Shown here: positions 7,917-14,868 of the stretch, in pieces
How the letters are laid out: every line of letters begins with the position of its first letter
How positions within the stretch are numbered: the first letter of the stretch is position 1
DNA from: Chengkuizengella sp. SCS-71B
GTDB taxonomy: Bacteria > Bacillota > Bacilli > Paenibacillales > KCTC-33759
NCBI RefSeq assembly: GCF_040100845.1
Contig: NZ_JAZHSH010000001.1
Coordinates: 992,001 to 1,056,000 of the forward strand
Direction of reading: 5' to 3'
Length of the DNA: 64,000 nucleotides
Made by a program: the position numbers and the translations under genes
Notes under the pieces: generated by a model
The model's database searches: none
What the model saw: only the letters and a program-made list of their open reading frames with translations
What the model was told of the DNA's origin: nothing

Positions 7917-8543
7917 ATGAAAAACTTTAGATTTATTTTAATTCTATCATTTACTTTAATTTTGTCCCTTTCAAATATAGTTCCTAAAACTTATGCTGGT
8001 ACTTGGTCGGATAGTGTATCTTGGTATACTTCTGAAGGTTCTTATTCTCCTAGTTTTGGAAATACGTCTATGTACCAATATGTTGATAGTGATGGATGGT
8101 TTAAAGTGTCACCAAAGGTAAGGTTTAACTTTACAAGTTCACAAATGAATGCAGTTCATAATTATTATAATAATAATAGATATTATTATACAATGGATAT
8201 TACTGCGACACCAAGAGACAACAAATCAGTAGATGCTATTGATTATTATTATACAGACTTACCTGATCCAAAATTTGATATAGATAATGATGGAGTATTT
8301 AACAATGGATATGATGAGGAAACAGAAGTTGTATCTACAAGTCCTCTTGAAATGGTTGCCTATCAAGATTATCGATTTGAAGCTTATTTTAAAGTATATG
8401 ATGTAATTGCTACAGATCCTGTCAAATTTCACTTTACATCTGCAGTAAGTAGTTATAATTGGATTCCTGATAGATTAGTAGGGGAATACAATACAAAGTA
8501 TTACGACGAACATTTGACGAGGAATTATCCTTTTATTAATTAA
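7917..8543 (+). CDS. Secreted protein, unknown function
   Basis: 208 aa, ATG behind GAGGAG. There is a clear Sec signal peptide (hydrophobic core FILILSFTLILSLS, likely cleavage after TYA). The mature part is rich in Tyr, Ser, Asn and Asp, with aromatic beta-like segments and one acidic loop (FDIDNDGVFNNG) resembling an EF-hand/dockerin-type calcium loop. No family is recognised. It forms a two-gene unit with the following exported protein; the pair is probably controlled by the palindrome at 7872. Confidence 0.65.
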   Translation: MKNFRFILILSFTLILSLSNIVPKTYAGTWSDSVSWYTSEGSYSPSFGNTSMYQYVDSDGWFKVSPKVRFNFTSSQMNAVHNYYNNNRYYYTMDITATPRDNKSVDAIDYYYTDLPDPKFDIDNDGVFNNGYDEETEVVSTSPLEMVAYQDYRFEAYFKVYDVIATDPVKFHFTSAVSSYNWIPDRLVGEYNTKYYDEHLTRNYPFIN

Positions 8544-8587
8544 TGAGAGAATGATTTTAAATTACTAAATTATAAGGGAGAATGAAA

Positions 8588-9190
8588 ATGAAAAAAATAA
8601 CAATAGTATCTTCTGCTCTTGCTTTAACGATTCTCGTTGGTAGTACCTTCATGCTAGAAAATAATCAAAATGTTGCTGCTAAGCAGGAGAAGCTTAAAAT
8701 TAATGATGTAAGATCTACAAGTCAAATTAGAGAGTATAAAGAGGAACTATCGAGATCAATTAATACTTTGTCAAAAGAAGTTGATGATCAAGAAAATATT
8801 TTAGTAACAGTTACATTTAGAAAACCATTAAATTATAATCAACTTACAAAAATAGTTGAAGATTATAATATAAACGCTATTCAAATTGTTGGAAGAGCAA
8901 TTCAAGAGGAAAAAACAAGAAGTACTTTTACAGCACGTCCAATAGACGGTCAGCTTTATGATAAGAAAATAATTCAAGAAATGTTAGATCAAAACGATGC
9001 AAAATTTAAAGGTTTTATAGAAATAGTCGGAGAAGTTAAAGATGGGGAAATGGTAAACTTGATTTCTGATAATAAAGTTTATTCTTTAGATCCAAGTGCT
9101 GATAAACACTATAGCTTAGGGGATACTGATACAAAACCTGTACAAGGATTATATTGGAGATTAGAAAATAATAATATGACTGATGAATAG
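8588..9190 (+). CDS. Exported or membrane-anchored protein, unknown function
   Basis: About 200 aa. An ATG at 8582 directly abuts the GGGAGA ribosome site, so the next in-frame ATG (8588) is the more likely start. The N-terminal hydrophobic segment (IVSSALALTILVGSTFML) is a signal peptide or anchor. The mature region has a helical part (REYKEELSRSINTLSKEVDD) followed by an alpha/beta part (ILVTVTFRKPLNYNQLTKIV). No family is recognised. It lies 44 nt after the first exported gene and is probably cotranscribed. Confidence 0.6.
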   Translation: MKKITIVSSALALTILVGSTFMLENNQNVAAKQEKLKINDVRSTSQIREYKEELSRSINTLSKEVDDQENILVTVTFRKPLNYNQLTKIVEDYNINAIQIVGRAIQEEKTRSTFTARPIDGQLYDKKIIQEMLDQNDAKFKGFIEIVGEVKDGEMVNLISDNKVYSLDPSADKHYSLGDTDTKPVQGLYWRLENNNMTDE

Positions 9191-9222
9191 TAATGAGAAA
9201 CTTATACTATATTGAGTATATA

Positions 9223-9253
9223 TGAGCCGTTCCTTAATTGGGGCGGCTTAGTT
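9223..9253. terminator. Hairpin after the exported gene pair
   Basis: AGCCGTTCC pairs with GGGGCGGCT (two G-T pairs) around a TTAATT loop. The T run is poor, so termination is probable but not certain. It overlaps the end of the HicB-like remnant on the other strand. Confidence 0.5.
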
Positions 9254-9335
9254 TATGCAGCATATATTGATTGAGCGAGATTTCTTTATGTTCTGCTTGG
9301 ATGGCTAATTTCTTATGTAACGATTTAGGAGACAT
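9234..9335 (-). pseudogene. HicB-type antitoxin, C-terminal remnant
   Basis: A 33-codon minus-strand frame contains SPKSLHKKLAIQAEHKE and SLNQYMLHKLSRPN, the ribbon-helix-helix end of HicB antitoxins (PKSLH.kLa..A...gvSLNQyi). The N-terminal RNase-H-like part and any HicA toxin are absent, and an in-frame stop lies shortly upstream. It is a decayed toxin-antitoxin locus. The remnant is too short to be functional by itself. Confidence 0.55.
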
Positions 9336-9517
9336 TTTACCGCTGTCCTCAGTCAGTTGTATTTACTAAGAATCTTTCTGATTTTTTACTTTTTTTATTA
9401 ATTGAATATTAGACCTTAAAAATTATGGCACCTTCTTCATAAACTAAAGAATAAAATTAAATTACTTAGGAAACAATATCTCGAAGTAGCTTTAAAAAGC
9501 ACTTATATACATTTTAA
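9336..9517. other. Gene-free AT-rich stretch between remnants
   Basis: Apart from the HicB remnant on its left and the YolD remnant on its right, nothing recognisable is seen. No ORF with a ribosome site is present in either direction; frames are short and interrupted. Confidence 0.6.
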
Positions 9518-9700
9518 AGAATAAAAAACTCAAAAAATGATAAATCAGAAATCACAATTGAGTTGTTCAGAGCTTTTGGTCAGAATGCGTTTAAAACTGG
9601 CACAGTAACCAAATTTGATACCCAATTAAAACAAATTAAACTAGAGTTTGAGAGTGAATATGAGTGGATTAAGTTTGATGATATCGTGGGGGTTTCGTGA
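9518..9700 (+). pseudogene. YolD-like protein, C-terminal remnant
   Basis: The frame is open from 9518 without a start codon and ends at 9700. It encodes GTVTKFDTQLKQIKLEFE and then EWIKFDDIVGVS, the end of the YolD-like family (found next to Y-family DNA polymerases such as UvrX). The N-terminal half is missing. The stop overlaps the ATG of the next gene by one base. Confidence 0.55.
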
Positions 9701-9927
9701 TGCTTACAGACCTTGAACGAAAGGTATTACGAATCTTGTATAACTTTTCACATTCAAAACGTAGAATGCCAACCATTCCTGAACTAGAAATCAAAACAGG
9801 TAAAGATGAGAAAACAGTCCGTTCAGTATTAAACGGACTTGTTAGAGGTGGATATATAGAATGTAAAGATGGTAATACCCAAAACATTAAGATCATATAT
9901 ACTAGGGATTATGATTCGCCTTTTTGA
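9700..9927 (+). CDS. Small winged-helix DNA-binding protein
   Basis: 75 aa from the ATG at 9700 (a GTG at 9697 is also in frame). The pattern RKVLRILYNFSHSKRRMPTI - PELEIKTGKDEKTVRSVLNG - LVRGGYIEC reads as helix - helix-turn-helix - wing, a MarR/replication-regulator-like small winged helix. No effector domain is present. It is probably a phage- or plasmid-type regulator. It overlaps the 3' end of the convergent membrane protein gene by 19 nt. Confidence 0.6.
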   Translation: MLTDLERKVLRILYNFSHSKRRMPTIPELEIKTGKDEKTVRSVLNGLVRGGYIECKDGNTQNIKIIYTRDYDSPF

Positions 9928-10247
9928 CTTCTTTTTCCCGTAATTAAAACAGAAATATATGTAACCCACCAAACTACTAACATTAAGTGACATAAAGCAA
10001 CGTAAGCAGATGATTTATATCCTTCTTGTAGCTGAATAATTAAAAATTCAAATTCGTTAAGCCCCGGATATCTTCCCATAGCTTCTATAATAAAAGCAGG
10101 TGGAAGAGTAATAGTAGTAATTATAGTAATAATTGATAAAATTGTAATTTTTCTTTTTGTAATAGAATGGATTGCCACTGCAATTGTGACTAGTAAAAAA
10201 AGATAATACATTAACCAAAACCAAGAAGGAAGAGTTTCCAAATTCAC
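9909..10247 (-). CDS. Four-span membrane protein, unknown function
   Basis: About 112 aa. The preferred start is GTG at 10247, which has AGGAGGT 9 nt upstream; the frame extends to a TTG at 10271 that lies before the ribosome site. Hydrophobic helices are WFWLMYYLFLLVTIAVAI, ILSIITIITTITLPPAFII, and two near the C-terminus (VALCHLMLVVWWVTYISVL). No family is recognised. Confidence 0.55.
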   Translation of the reverse strand: MNLETLPSWFWLMYYLFLLVTIAVAIHSITKRKITILSIITIITTITLPPAFIIEAMGRYPGLNEFEFLIIQLQEGYKSSAYVALCHLMLVVWWVTYISVLITGKRSQKGES

Positions 10248-10308
10248 TGTATCAATACCTCCTATATACAAATGTAAAAAAACACATCTGTATATATTTT
10301 TAATTTAT

Positions 10309-11187
10309 TTATCCCTCTATATCAACTATGACATTATCTGCATTAATCAATTGAGCTGGATCACCGTTGTTATTCCAAATATTTTGCTCTGTCCAATATA
10401 AGTCAATGGACCATACACCTCTGGAAAAATCACCTGACCAAATTGTAATTGCTTCTCCAGCTTTAATGGTATACGAGTCAGGGAAATCAAAACGTTGATC
10501 TCCTTCTACACTTAAAACACTCCATCCAGTCATATCCATATCAGTACTATCATTATTCATAATCGTTATGTATTCTTCCTCTAAATTTACTTCTGTTATT
10601 TGAACAGGTGAATCCTCTACAATTGCCTCATTTTTCTCTATTTTATTATCTATAAATCCATCATCTTGAACGTAATTTTCAATAGACCATATCCCTATGC
10701 TTTCTTGCCTTGCTTTCTCTTGTATCTCCTTAAACTGATCAACGTATTTGACGTTAGGAGGATAAATATAAGCGACTCTAGCAAGTCCTTTTTCTAGCAA
10801 CATCTCATTAAACATTTTTCCATCTACCCAGAGATATGCTAGTAATCTACCGTATTTATCACGTTCAGATACATCTATTTCAATCTGTACTTCTGATCCA
10901 ACAGGTAACATATCTTTTGCAAAGTTTGAAGCTTCAGGTCCAAAAGCTTGAACTGCCTTGCTTGGGTGTACTGTTTCGGGAGTATCTACTAATAGCAATC
11001 GAATTGTTTCTTTTTTGCCATTTAGATTAACTTTGATTGTATCCCCATCCACTACATCATTAATTGTTGCATTAATTAACTGTTTTTGCTGATCCGTAGT
11101 ACTTTCTTGCTGCGTAGGTTCAATAGTTATGGTTTTTGAACAACCTACCAAAATTAAAAAAACTAAAAAAATATAAAATATCCTCAT
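10309..11187 (-). CDS. Thermonuclease-like lipoprotein with C-terminal lamin-tail domain
   Basis: 292 aa. The lipobox LILVGC at residues ~11-16 predicts an outer-membrane-leaflet lipoprotein. Residues ~40-165 are a staphylococcal nuclease fold: DVVDGDTIKV (metal Asp), IRLLLVDTPE (catalytic Arg and Glu), and DKYGRLLAYLWVDG (second Arg). These cover the calcium-dependent nuclease active site. Residues ~195-290 (VQITEVNLEEEYITIMNN, then DMTGWSVLS and IWNNNGDPAQLIN) match a lamin-tail domain, often fused to extracellular nucleases. The likely role is degradation of extracellular DNA. Confidence 0.85.
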   Translation of the reverse strand: MRIFYIFLVFLILVGCSKTITIEPTQQESTTDQQKQLINATINDVVDGDTIKVNLNGKKETIRLLLVDTPETVHPSKAVQAFGPEASNFAKDMLPVGSEVQIEIDVSERDKYGRLLAYLWVDGKMFNEMLLEKGLARVAYIYPPNVKYVDQFKEIQEKARQESIGIWSIENYVQDDGFIDNKIEKNEAIVEDSPVQITEVNLEEEYITIMNNDSTDMDMTGWSVLSVEGDQRFDFPDSYTIKAGEAITIWSGDFSRGVWSIDLYWTEQNIWNNNGDPAQLINADNVIVDIEG

Positions 11188-11274
11188 ATAATTACCATCC
11201 CTATAATTTGTAAGTAGGTTTTTATCTTTTCACATTTTATAACTAATGTAAATAGTGTAAAAGTCCAATAAAAA

Positions 11275-11298
11275 ACCACCGACATTAAGTCAGTGGTT
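11275..11298 (-). terminator. Terminator of the minus-strand XRE gene
   Basis: AACCAC.GAC pairs with GTC.GTGGTT around a 5-nt loop. On the minus strand it is followed by a T run, so it ends the transcript of the gene at 11368-11586. Confidence 0.75.
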
Positions 11299-11367
11299 AA
11301 CCCATAAACATACATTAGTTATAATGTAGTTCTACTCGTTTATATCAAGTGTGTAATGTTTTACAAC

Positions 11368-11586
11368 TCACCAAAAATCCGATTCCTCCACTTCCTCTCC
11401 TTTTTTTCTCAACCCTGAAACTACCCTGTGTTTTGTGCTTCGATTTGGTTTGTGGTATTCATCAGAACACATTTTGGAAACTGTCTCTTTGTTTAATCCA
11501 AAATTTTCACTTACCCATTTTTGAGAAATCTTTTTCTTATCAATGTATTTACCCAACTTTGTTCTTGGCTTCCCTAATCCAAACAT
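11368..11586 (-). CDS. Phage-type helix-turn-helix regulator
   Basis: 72 aa from the ATG of MFGLGKPRTKLGKYID; an in-frame ATG 9 nt upstream touches the GGAAAGG ribosome site and is less likely. The segment KKISQKWVSENFGLNKETVS followed by KMCSDEYHKPNR reads as an XRE-like helix-turn-helix. It is similar in form to small Cro-like regulators of phages and conjugative elements. It is divergent from the small peptide gene at 11721 and the XRE-TPR gene beyond. Confidence 0.7.
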   Translation of the reverse strand: MFGLGKPRTKLGKYIDKKKISQKWVSENFGLNKETVSKMCSDEYHKPNRSTKHRVVSGLRKKGEEVEESDFW

Positions 11587-11664
11587 GGCTATCATCCTTT
11601 CCTTTGATAGTCATGTTGGACAAGTATTATAAAATTTATACGTATTTATATGAATAAAACCGTA

Positions 11665-11679
11665 CTAGTGGACAATCCA
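11665..11679. repeat. Copy of the palindrome left arm (15 nt)
   Basis: CTAGTGGACAATCCA is identical to the left 15 nt of the palindrome at 14634-14654. The right arm is not completed here. The two copies are 3 kb apart and flank the XRE-TPR/peptide and LexA-box genes. Confidence 0.5.
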
Positions 11680-11720
11680 TGCCACATACACTCTAACAAA
11701 TACACCAAGGAGGTTTAAAA

Positions 11721-11813
11721 ATGAAAAATGAGCTTATAGTAGAGGTTAATATTAAGTTTTATATCCAGATTATTAATGAGGGCTTGAAGTGGATAAGGAG
11801 ACTGTTTTCATAG
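11721..11813 (+). CDS. Possible 30-aa peptide gene
   Basis: ATG with a perfect AAGGAGG at 8 nt. It encodes MKNELIVEVNIKFYIQIINE and then GLKWIRRLFS: no signal peptide, amphipathic, basic C-terminus. It lies just after the 15-nt repeat and is divergent from the XRE-like gene. The strong ribosome site is the main argument for translation. The function is unknown; a membrane-active or leader peptide is possible. Confidence 0.4.
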   Translation: MKNELIVEVNIKFYIQIINEGLKWIRRLFS

Positions 11814-12186
11814 AGTTGGGAAACTTTAAAGAGAATATACTAAATTAAAAGCATTTTTTACAAAATATTTCCCAAAAATTGAACTGGTTTTTTTTGTTAT
11901 AATAACCCTATCTAATACCATAAAAGGTAAATGATAACCTAAAAATGTAATATTAAAAATTTTCATAAAAAAGTTCAACGGCTGAAATCTGGTGTTACAA
12001 GCACTAGATTTACAGCATACCGCCAAAACTTCACCCTGTTTTGGAAGTAATTTATACGTTGAACAGTAATAATGATATAGAAAAATTTGTATTTTTTCAA
12101 TACATTTCTTGGAAAATTTAGGGTGGGGGAGCGTTTCCTTCAACCTTTTTTTTGTTGAAAAAGATAGAATGAGAGGGGTTTAATCG
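11814..12186. other. Non-coding stretch upstream of the XRE-TPR regulator
   Basis: No convincing gene. A minus-strand open frame at 11826-12143 has no ribosome site and an unlikely composition. An inverted repeat TTCAAC/GTTGAA with a T-rich loop (12139-12159) and a TAGAAT -10-like box precede the regulator and may be its promoter/operator. Confidence 0.5.
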
Positions 12187-13464
12187 ATGATTGAAACGAT
12201 TGAAAATCGACTATCTTTGGGGGAACTGATCAAACATTATCGTGAAAAAGCAGATATGACACAAGAGAAATTAGCGGAAAAGGTGAATGTAGATAAAGCA
12301 GGTTTATGTAGAGTTGAGACTGGGAAAGTGAAACGACCAGCATGGGAAACTCTCCAGAAAATTATCTCTATATTAAACATCCCAGAAGATGAATTACTAG
12401 AGCCATATATAGAAAACGTAGACAATGTTAATATTCTTTTTTCAAAATTGGACGGTTTACTACACAAAAAAGGAGCGAATATCCACTTAATTGAAAAAGT
12501 TGCTACCAAGATACTCCAATTACCCACCGATGAAAGCATAGAGGTGGTACAGGAACTTTATAACAAGACAGCAGGTGTAAGTTGTCCTTCTGTTAGATTG
12601 ACCCTCTATAAGACAATTACGGGCTACTCAAAGTCACATGGAATGATGCCTTATATTGCCAGATGTTTATTAGGGATTTATCTCATTGAACGAGACGATT
12701 TTACTAAACTTCGTTCCACGTATGAATCCGGAAAAGCAAATCTATTTTTCAATGATTTTCTTACAAGTGAAGAACGAGGTGAATTCTACTATAAGCTACA
12801 GGTTCATGCTTACTACACAAACCAGTTTGAAGAGAGTGTAGAGATGGGTATGAAAGCAATGAATGAAACAATCTCTGATACTAGAACGCTGGCGAACACT
12901 ATCGGTGTTTTATCTAACGGTTACTATCGTGTAGGTGACTATAAACAATCGAAAGCTTATTTAGATCGATATAAGAAATTCTCATTTCCAGAAGTAAAAG
13001 ATAACGTAAAGCTAATAGAATCATTGTTACATTCTGCCAATGGGCATTATCAATTAGCTATTTCTATCCTAGAAGATGCCCTGCCAAATTGTGGAGATTT
13101 CGCCTTGTTACACGCGGTGAATCAATTAATAGAATTATATTTTAAAACGAATAACCTACCAGCAATTAAAGAACTTCTCAAGTTAGAAGAGAAACTATTA
13201 TCCATTCCATGTTTTAACCCATTTAAAAAAGCAGAATTAGGTTATTATTTTAAACACAAAGGAAAATATTTTATCTTAACAGATGAAATAGAAAAAGGTA
13301 TAAATTATTGTTTAGAAGCAGCAAAACGTTACGCTAAGGTTGATCTTGTTGACAAAGAAAAAGATTGTTTATGGATAATTTCTGATATTCATGATACAAA
13401 TAAAGAAACGAAATCTTTTAAGGCTATGAAAAAATTAAATATCTATTTGGAGAAAGAGGGTTAA
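12187..13464 (+). CDS. XRE-TPR quorum-sensing regulator (RRNPP type)
   Basis: 425 aa. Residues ~11-70 are an XRE helix-turn-helix (LGELIKHYREKADMTQEKLA, then VETGKVKRPAWETLQKI). The remainder is all-helical with TPR-like pairs (for example YYRVGDYKQSKAYLDRYKKF). This architecture and length match RRNPP receptors (PlcR, NprR, AimR), which bind a short imported peptide through the TPR part and switch DNA binding. A signal-peptide-bearing 35-aa ORF follows 4 nt after the stop, the usual place for the cognate peptide gene. The location among phage remnants makes an arbitrium-like role possible but unproven. Confidence 0.75.
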   Translation: MIETIENRLSLGELIKHYREKADMTQEKLAEKVNVDKAGLCRVETGKVKRPAWETLQKIISILNIPEDELLEPYIENVDNVNILFSKLDGLLHKKGANIHLIEKVATKILQLPTDESIEVVQELYNKTAGVSCPSVRLTLYKTITGYSKSHGMMPYIARCLLGIYLIERDDFTKLRSTYESGKANLFFNDFLTSEERGEFYYKLQVHAYYTNQFEESVEMGMKAMNETISDTRTLANTIGVLSNGYYRVGDYKQSKAYLDRYKKFSFPEVKDNVKLIESLLHSANGHYQLAISILEDALPNCGDFALLHAVNQLIELYFKTNNLPAIKELLKLEEKLLSIPCFNPFKKAELGYYFKHKGKYFILTDEIEKGINYCLEAAKRYAKVDLVDKEKDCLWIISDIHDTNKETKSFKAMKKLNIYLEKEG

Positions 13465-13468
13465 AATC

Positions 13469-13576
13469 ATGAAAAAATTATTCAAATCTTTAGCTTTTTT
13501 TGCCATTACATTAGCCATATCACCCGAATTCACTAAGGTTGTAACTTTATTAAGTGATATTGACGGCGGTTGGTAG
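13469..13576 (+). CDS. Putative RRNPP signalling propeptide
   Basis: 35 aa, starting 4 nt after the XRE-TPR stop; its ribosome site (GAAAGAGGG) lies in the end of that gene. MKKLFKSLAFFAITLAIS is a basic plus hydrophobic Sec-type signal. The tail ends in LLSDIDGGW, and such C-terminal 5-8 residues are the mature signal in Phr/NprX/AimP peptides. A terminator follows directly, so receptor and peptide form a two-gene operon. The exact mature form cannot be read from sequence. Confidence 0.65.
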   Translation: MKKLFKSLAFFAITLAISPEFTKVVTLLSDIDGGW

Positions 13577-13588
13577 AAAACATCAAAA

Positions 13589-13618
13589 AACCTTTCCTTA
13601 TATGGAGAGGTTTTTTTT
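13589..13618 (+). terminator. Terminator of the regulator-peptide operon
   Basis: AACCTTTCC pairs with GGAGAGGTT and is followed by eight T. Confidence 0.9.
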
Positions 13619-13636
13619 GTATGTTTTTACAAAAAA

Positions 13637-13672
13637 TTGACCAAAAAATTTAGAAACGCAATTTTTGGTCAA
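13637..13672. repeat. 11-nt inverted repeat (TTGACCAAAAA)
   Basis: TTGACCAAAAA and TTTTTGGTCAA are separated by 14 nt. It lies in the gene-free stretch after the terminator and may be an operator or a second hairpin. A TATAAT box follows at 13680. Confidence 0.5.
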
Positions 13673-13969
13673 TAGGTATTATAATGTTTTTATACTTAAA
13701 GAAAAGCCCAATGGTTGTGATATCAAAAGTGAGATTATTTTGAAATTCAGGGGGTGAATAGAAAGGAATATTTAAGTTCATATCTAATTTAAATAGGTTT
13801 AGTCTCCTTAAAGGAAGGTGATACATAGGACATCCCTGATAATTGTTGAGAGCAATCACCAGGGACAAATAAAAAAAATTAAAATTTCACATTAATTATA
13901 AACGACTTTGTTCGATAAGTCACTTTTAAAAATTTTAGATCAAATTTTACATGAAAATTATTAAAATAA
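13673..13969. other. Gene-free stretch before the LexA-box gene
   Basis: No supported ORF; minus-strand frames here lack ribosome sites. A hairpin with arms TCCCTG/CAGGGA and inner ATTG/CAAT lies at 13833-13865. Confidence 0.5.
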
Positions 13970-13981
13970 GAACAAATGTTC
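13970..13981. promoter_or_regulatory. LexA (SOS) box
   Basis: GAACAAATGTTC followed by G fits the Gram-positive LexA consensus (CGAAC-N4-GTTCG core GAACNNNNGTTC). It ends ~20 nt before a TATAAT at 14003-14008, so bound LexA would cover the promoter of the 52-aa gene. Confidence 0.7.
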
Positions 13982-14002
13982 GTAAAAATACTAAGTTTAA
14001 TG

Positions 14003-14008
14003 TATAAT
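14003..14008 (+). promoter_or_regulatory. -10 box of the LexA-box gene
   Basis: A perfect TATAAT lies 35 nt before the ATG at 14043. The -35 region overlaps the LexA box. Confidence 0.55.
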
Positions 14009-14042
14009 GTAATTAACAAAATAATAATGAAAGAGGTACTAT

Positions 14043-14201
14043 ATGGATCAGAAATATACAAATGATGAAACTATAAACCAAAGAAAAATGTTATTATTCG
14101 TTAATGCAATTTTACAAGTAAAAGATATTTACTATCCTAGTCATGTTTTAGTTGAATTAGATAATAAAACGTACCAATTTTATCTCGGCGACAACTTTTA
14201 A
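14043..14201 (+). CDS. Small SOS-regulated protein, unknown function
   Basis: 52 aa, ATG with a GAGG 9 nt upstream. After a polar N-terminus (MDQKYTNDETINQRK) there is a compact part, FVNAILQVKDIYYPSHVLVE, ending LDNKTYQFYLGDNF, likely alpha/beta. No family is recognised. A LexA box covers its promoter, so it should be induced by DNA damage, like many phage or element genes. A 12-bp hairpin lies downstream at 14272. Confidence 0.6.
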   Translation: MDQKYTNDETINQRKMLLFVNAILQVKDIYYPSHVLVELDNKTYQFYLGDNF

Positions 14202-14271
14202 CATTTAATTATGGACGTTGCCCATAAATTGCCCATGTGATTTCATAAAAATACAGAAAAATTTCGAAAAT

Positions 14272-14305
14272 AGATTCCTATAAAATCCCGCTATTATAGG
14301 AATCT
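14272..14305. terminator. 12-bp perfect hairpin after the LexA-box gene
   Basis: AGATTCCTATAA pairs with TTATAGGAATCT around a 10-nt loop. No T run follows, so it may be a weak terminator or another structured element. Confidence 0.45.
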
Positions 14306-14339
14306 TAGTATAGTGTCGTAAGGTTTCGAAAGTGGAAAT

Positions 14340-14372
14340 AATCAAATTCGAAATGGAAGGTAGTATCGGTTA
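14340..14372 (+). repeat. Left copy of a 33-nt direct repeat (att-like)
   Basis: It matches 21462-21494 in 31 of 33 positions, in the same orientation. An integrase fragment lies 60 nt to the right. The pair encloses the probable spore-surface island. Confidence 0.55.
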
Positions 14373-14433
14373 AGCCTTATATATCAAGAGTTTGAAGGTG
14401 GAAAAATAAAGGTTGTCCGTTTTTCGTCCGTTT

Positions 14434-14625
14434 TTAATTTTCAATGTATTGTTCATACAGTGATAAAACATCACCTTCAATTTTTTTGGTAACATGAAAA
14501 TACGTGTCTGCTGTGACTTTTACACTTGCGTGTCCTAGTCTCTCGGACACGTATTTTATATTTGTTAAAGCTTCTAATAAATGCACAGCATGGGGATGAC
14601 GTAACGCATGGGAAGAGAGTATAGG
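14434..14625 (-). pseudogene. Tyrosine recombinase/integrase, C-terminal remnant
   Basis: The minus-strand frame encodes SSHALRHPHAVHLLEALTN and then LGHASVKVTADTYFHVTKK. It contains the R of box II (LRHpHA), the LGH motif and the nucleophile Tyr (DTYFHV) of phage integrases. Everything upstream of box II is missing; the break lies next to the palindrome at 14634. It is a decayed integrase adjacent to the att-like repeat at 14340. Confidence 0.75.
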
Positions 14626-14633
14626 AACTTCTG

Positions 14634-14654
14634 CCTAGTGGACAATCCACTAGG
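14634..14654. repeat. Palindrome at the integrase break point
   Basis: The 9-nt arms CCTAGTGGA and TCCACTAGG surround CAA. Its left 15 nt recur at 11665. It could be an operator (for example of the XRE-TPR regulator) or a recombination relic. Confidence 0.5.
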
Positions 14655-14673
14655 GAGGGAAGCAGATGAAGAA

Positions 14674-14706
14674 AGTCCTTACTAAGAAATGACCTTAATA
14701 AGGACT
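14674..14706. repeat. Hairpin AGTCCTTA/TAAGGACT
   Basis: An 8-bp perfect stem lies in the gene-free stretch 14655-14790. No gene is seen around it. Confidence 0.4.
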
Positions 14707-14791
14707 AGTACAGACAGCTTGCTTTTATATTATTCCAAATATCATTTAAAATATAACAGTTGATTTTTTACATTCCAGCCCATAGATAAGA

Positions 14792-14825
14792 GTCCAAGCA
14801 ACTTCATTAGATTGTTCATAAGATA
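14792..14825 (+). promoter_or_regulatory. Sigma-K-like promoter of the 155-aa beta-rich protein
   Basis: GTCCAAGCAA lies 25 nt before CATAAGATA. The ATG is 43 nt after the -10. The same GTCCAAGCAA block occurs before the Cys-rich gene at 20385. Confidence 0.55.
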
Positions 14826-14868
14826 ATGTGAAATGTTATTTTAATGTATAAAGTTGGGAGGTAAGTTT

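Noticed and set aside
11826-12143. 105-aa minus-strand open frame
   Set aside because: No ribosome site, odd composition, and it occupies the probable promoter region of the XRE-TPR gene.
13650-14061. Minus-strand frames of 72 and 60 codons
   Set aside because: No ribosome site; one overlaps the LexA box and promoter on the plus strand.
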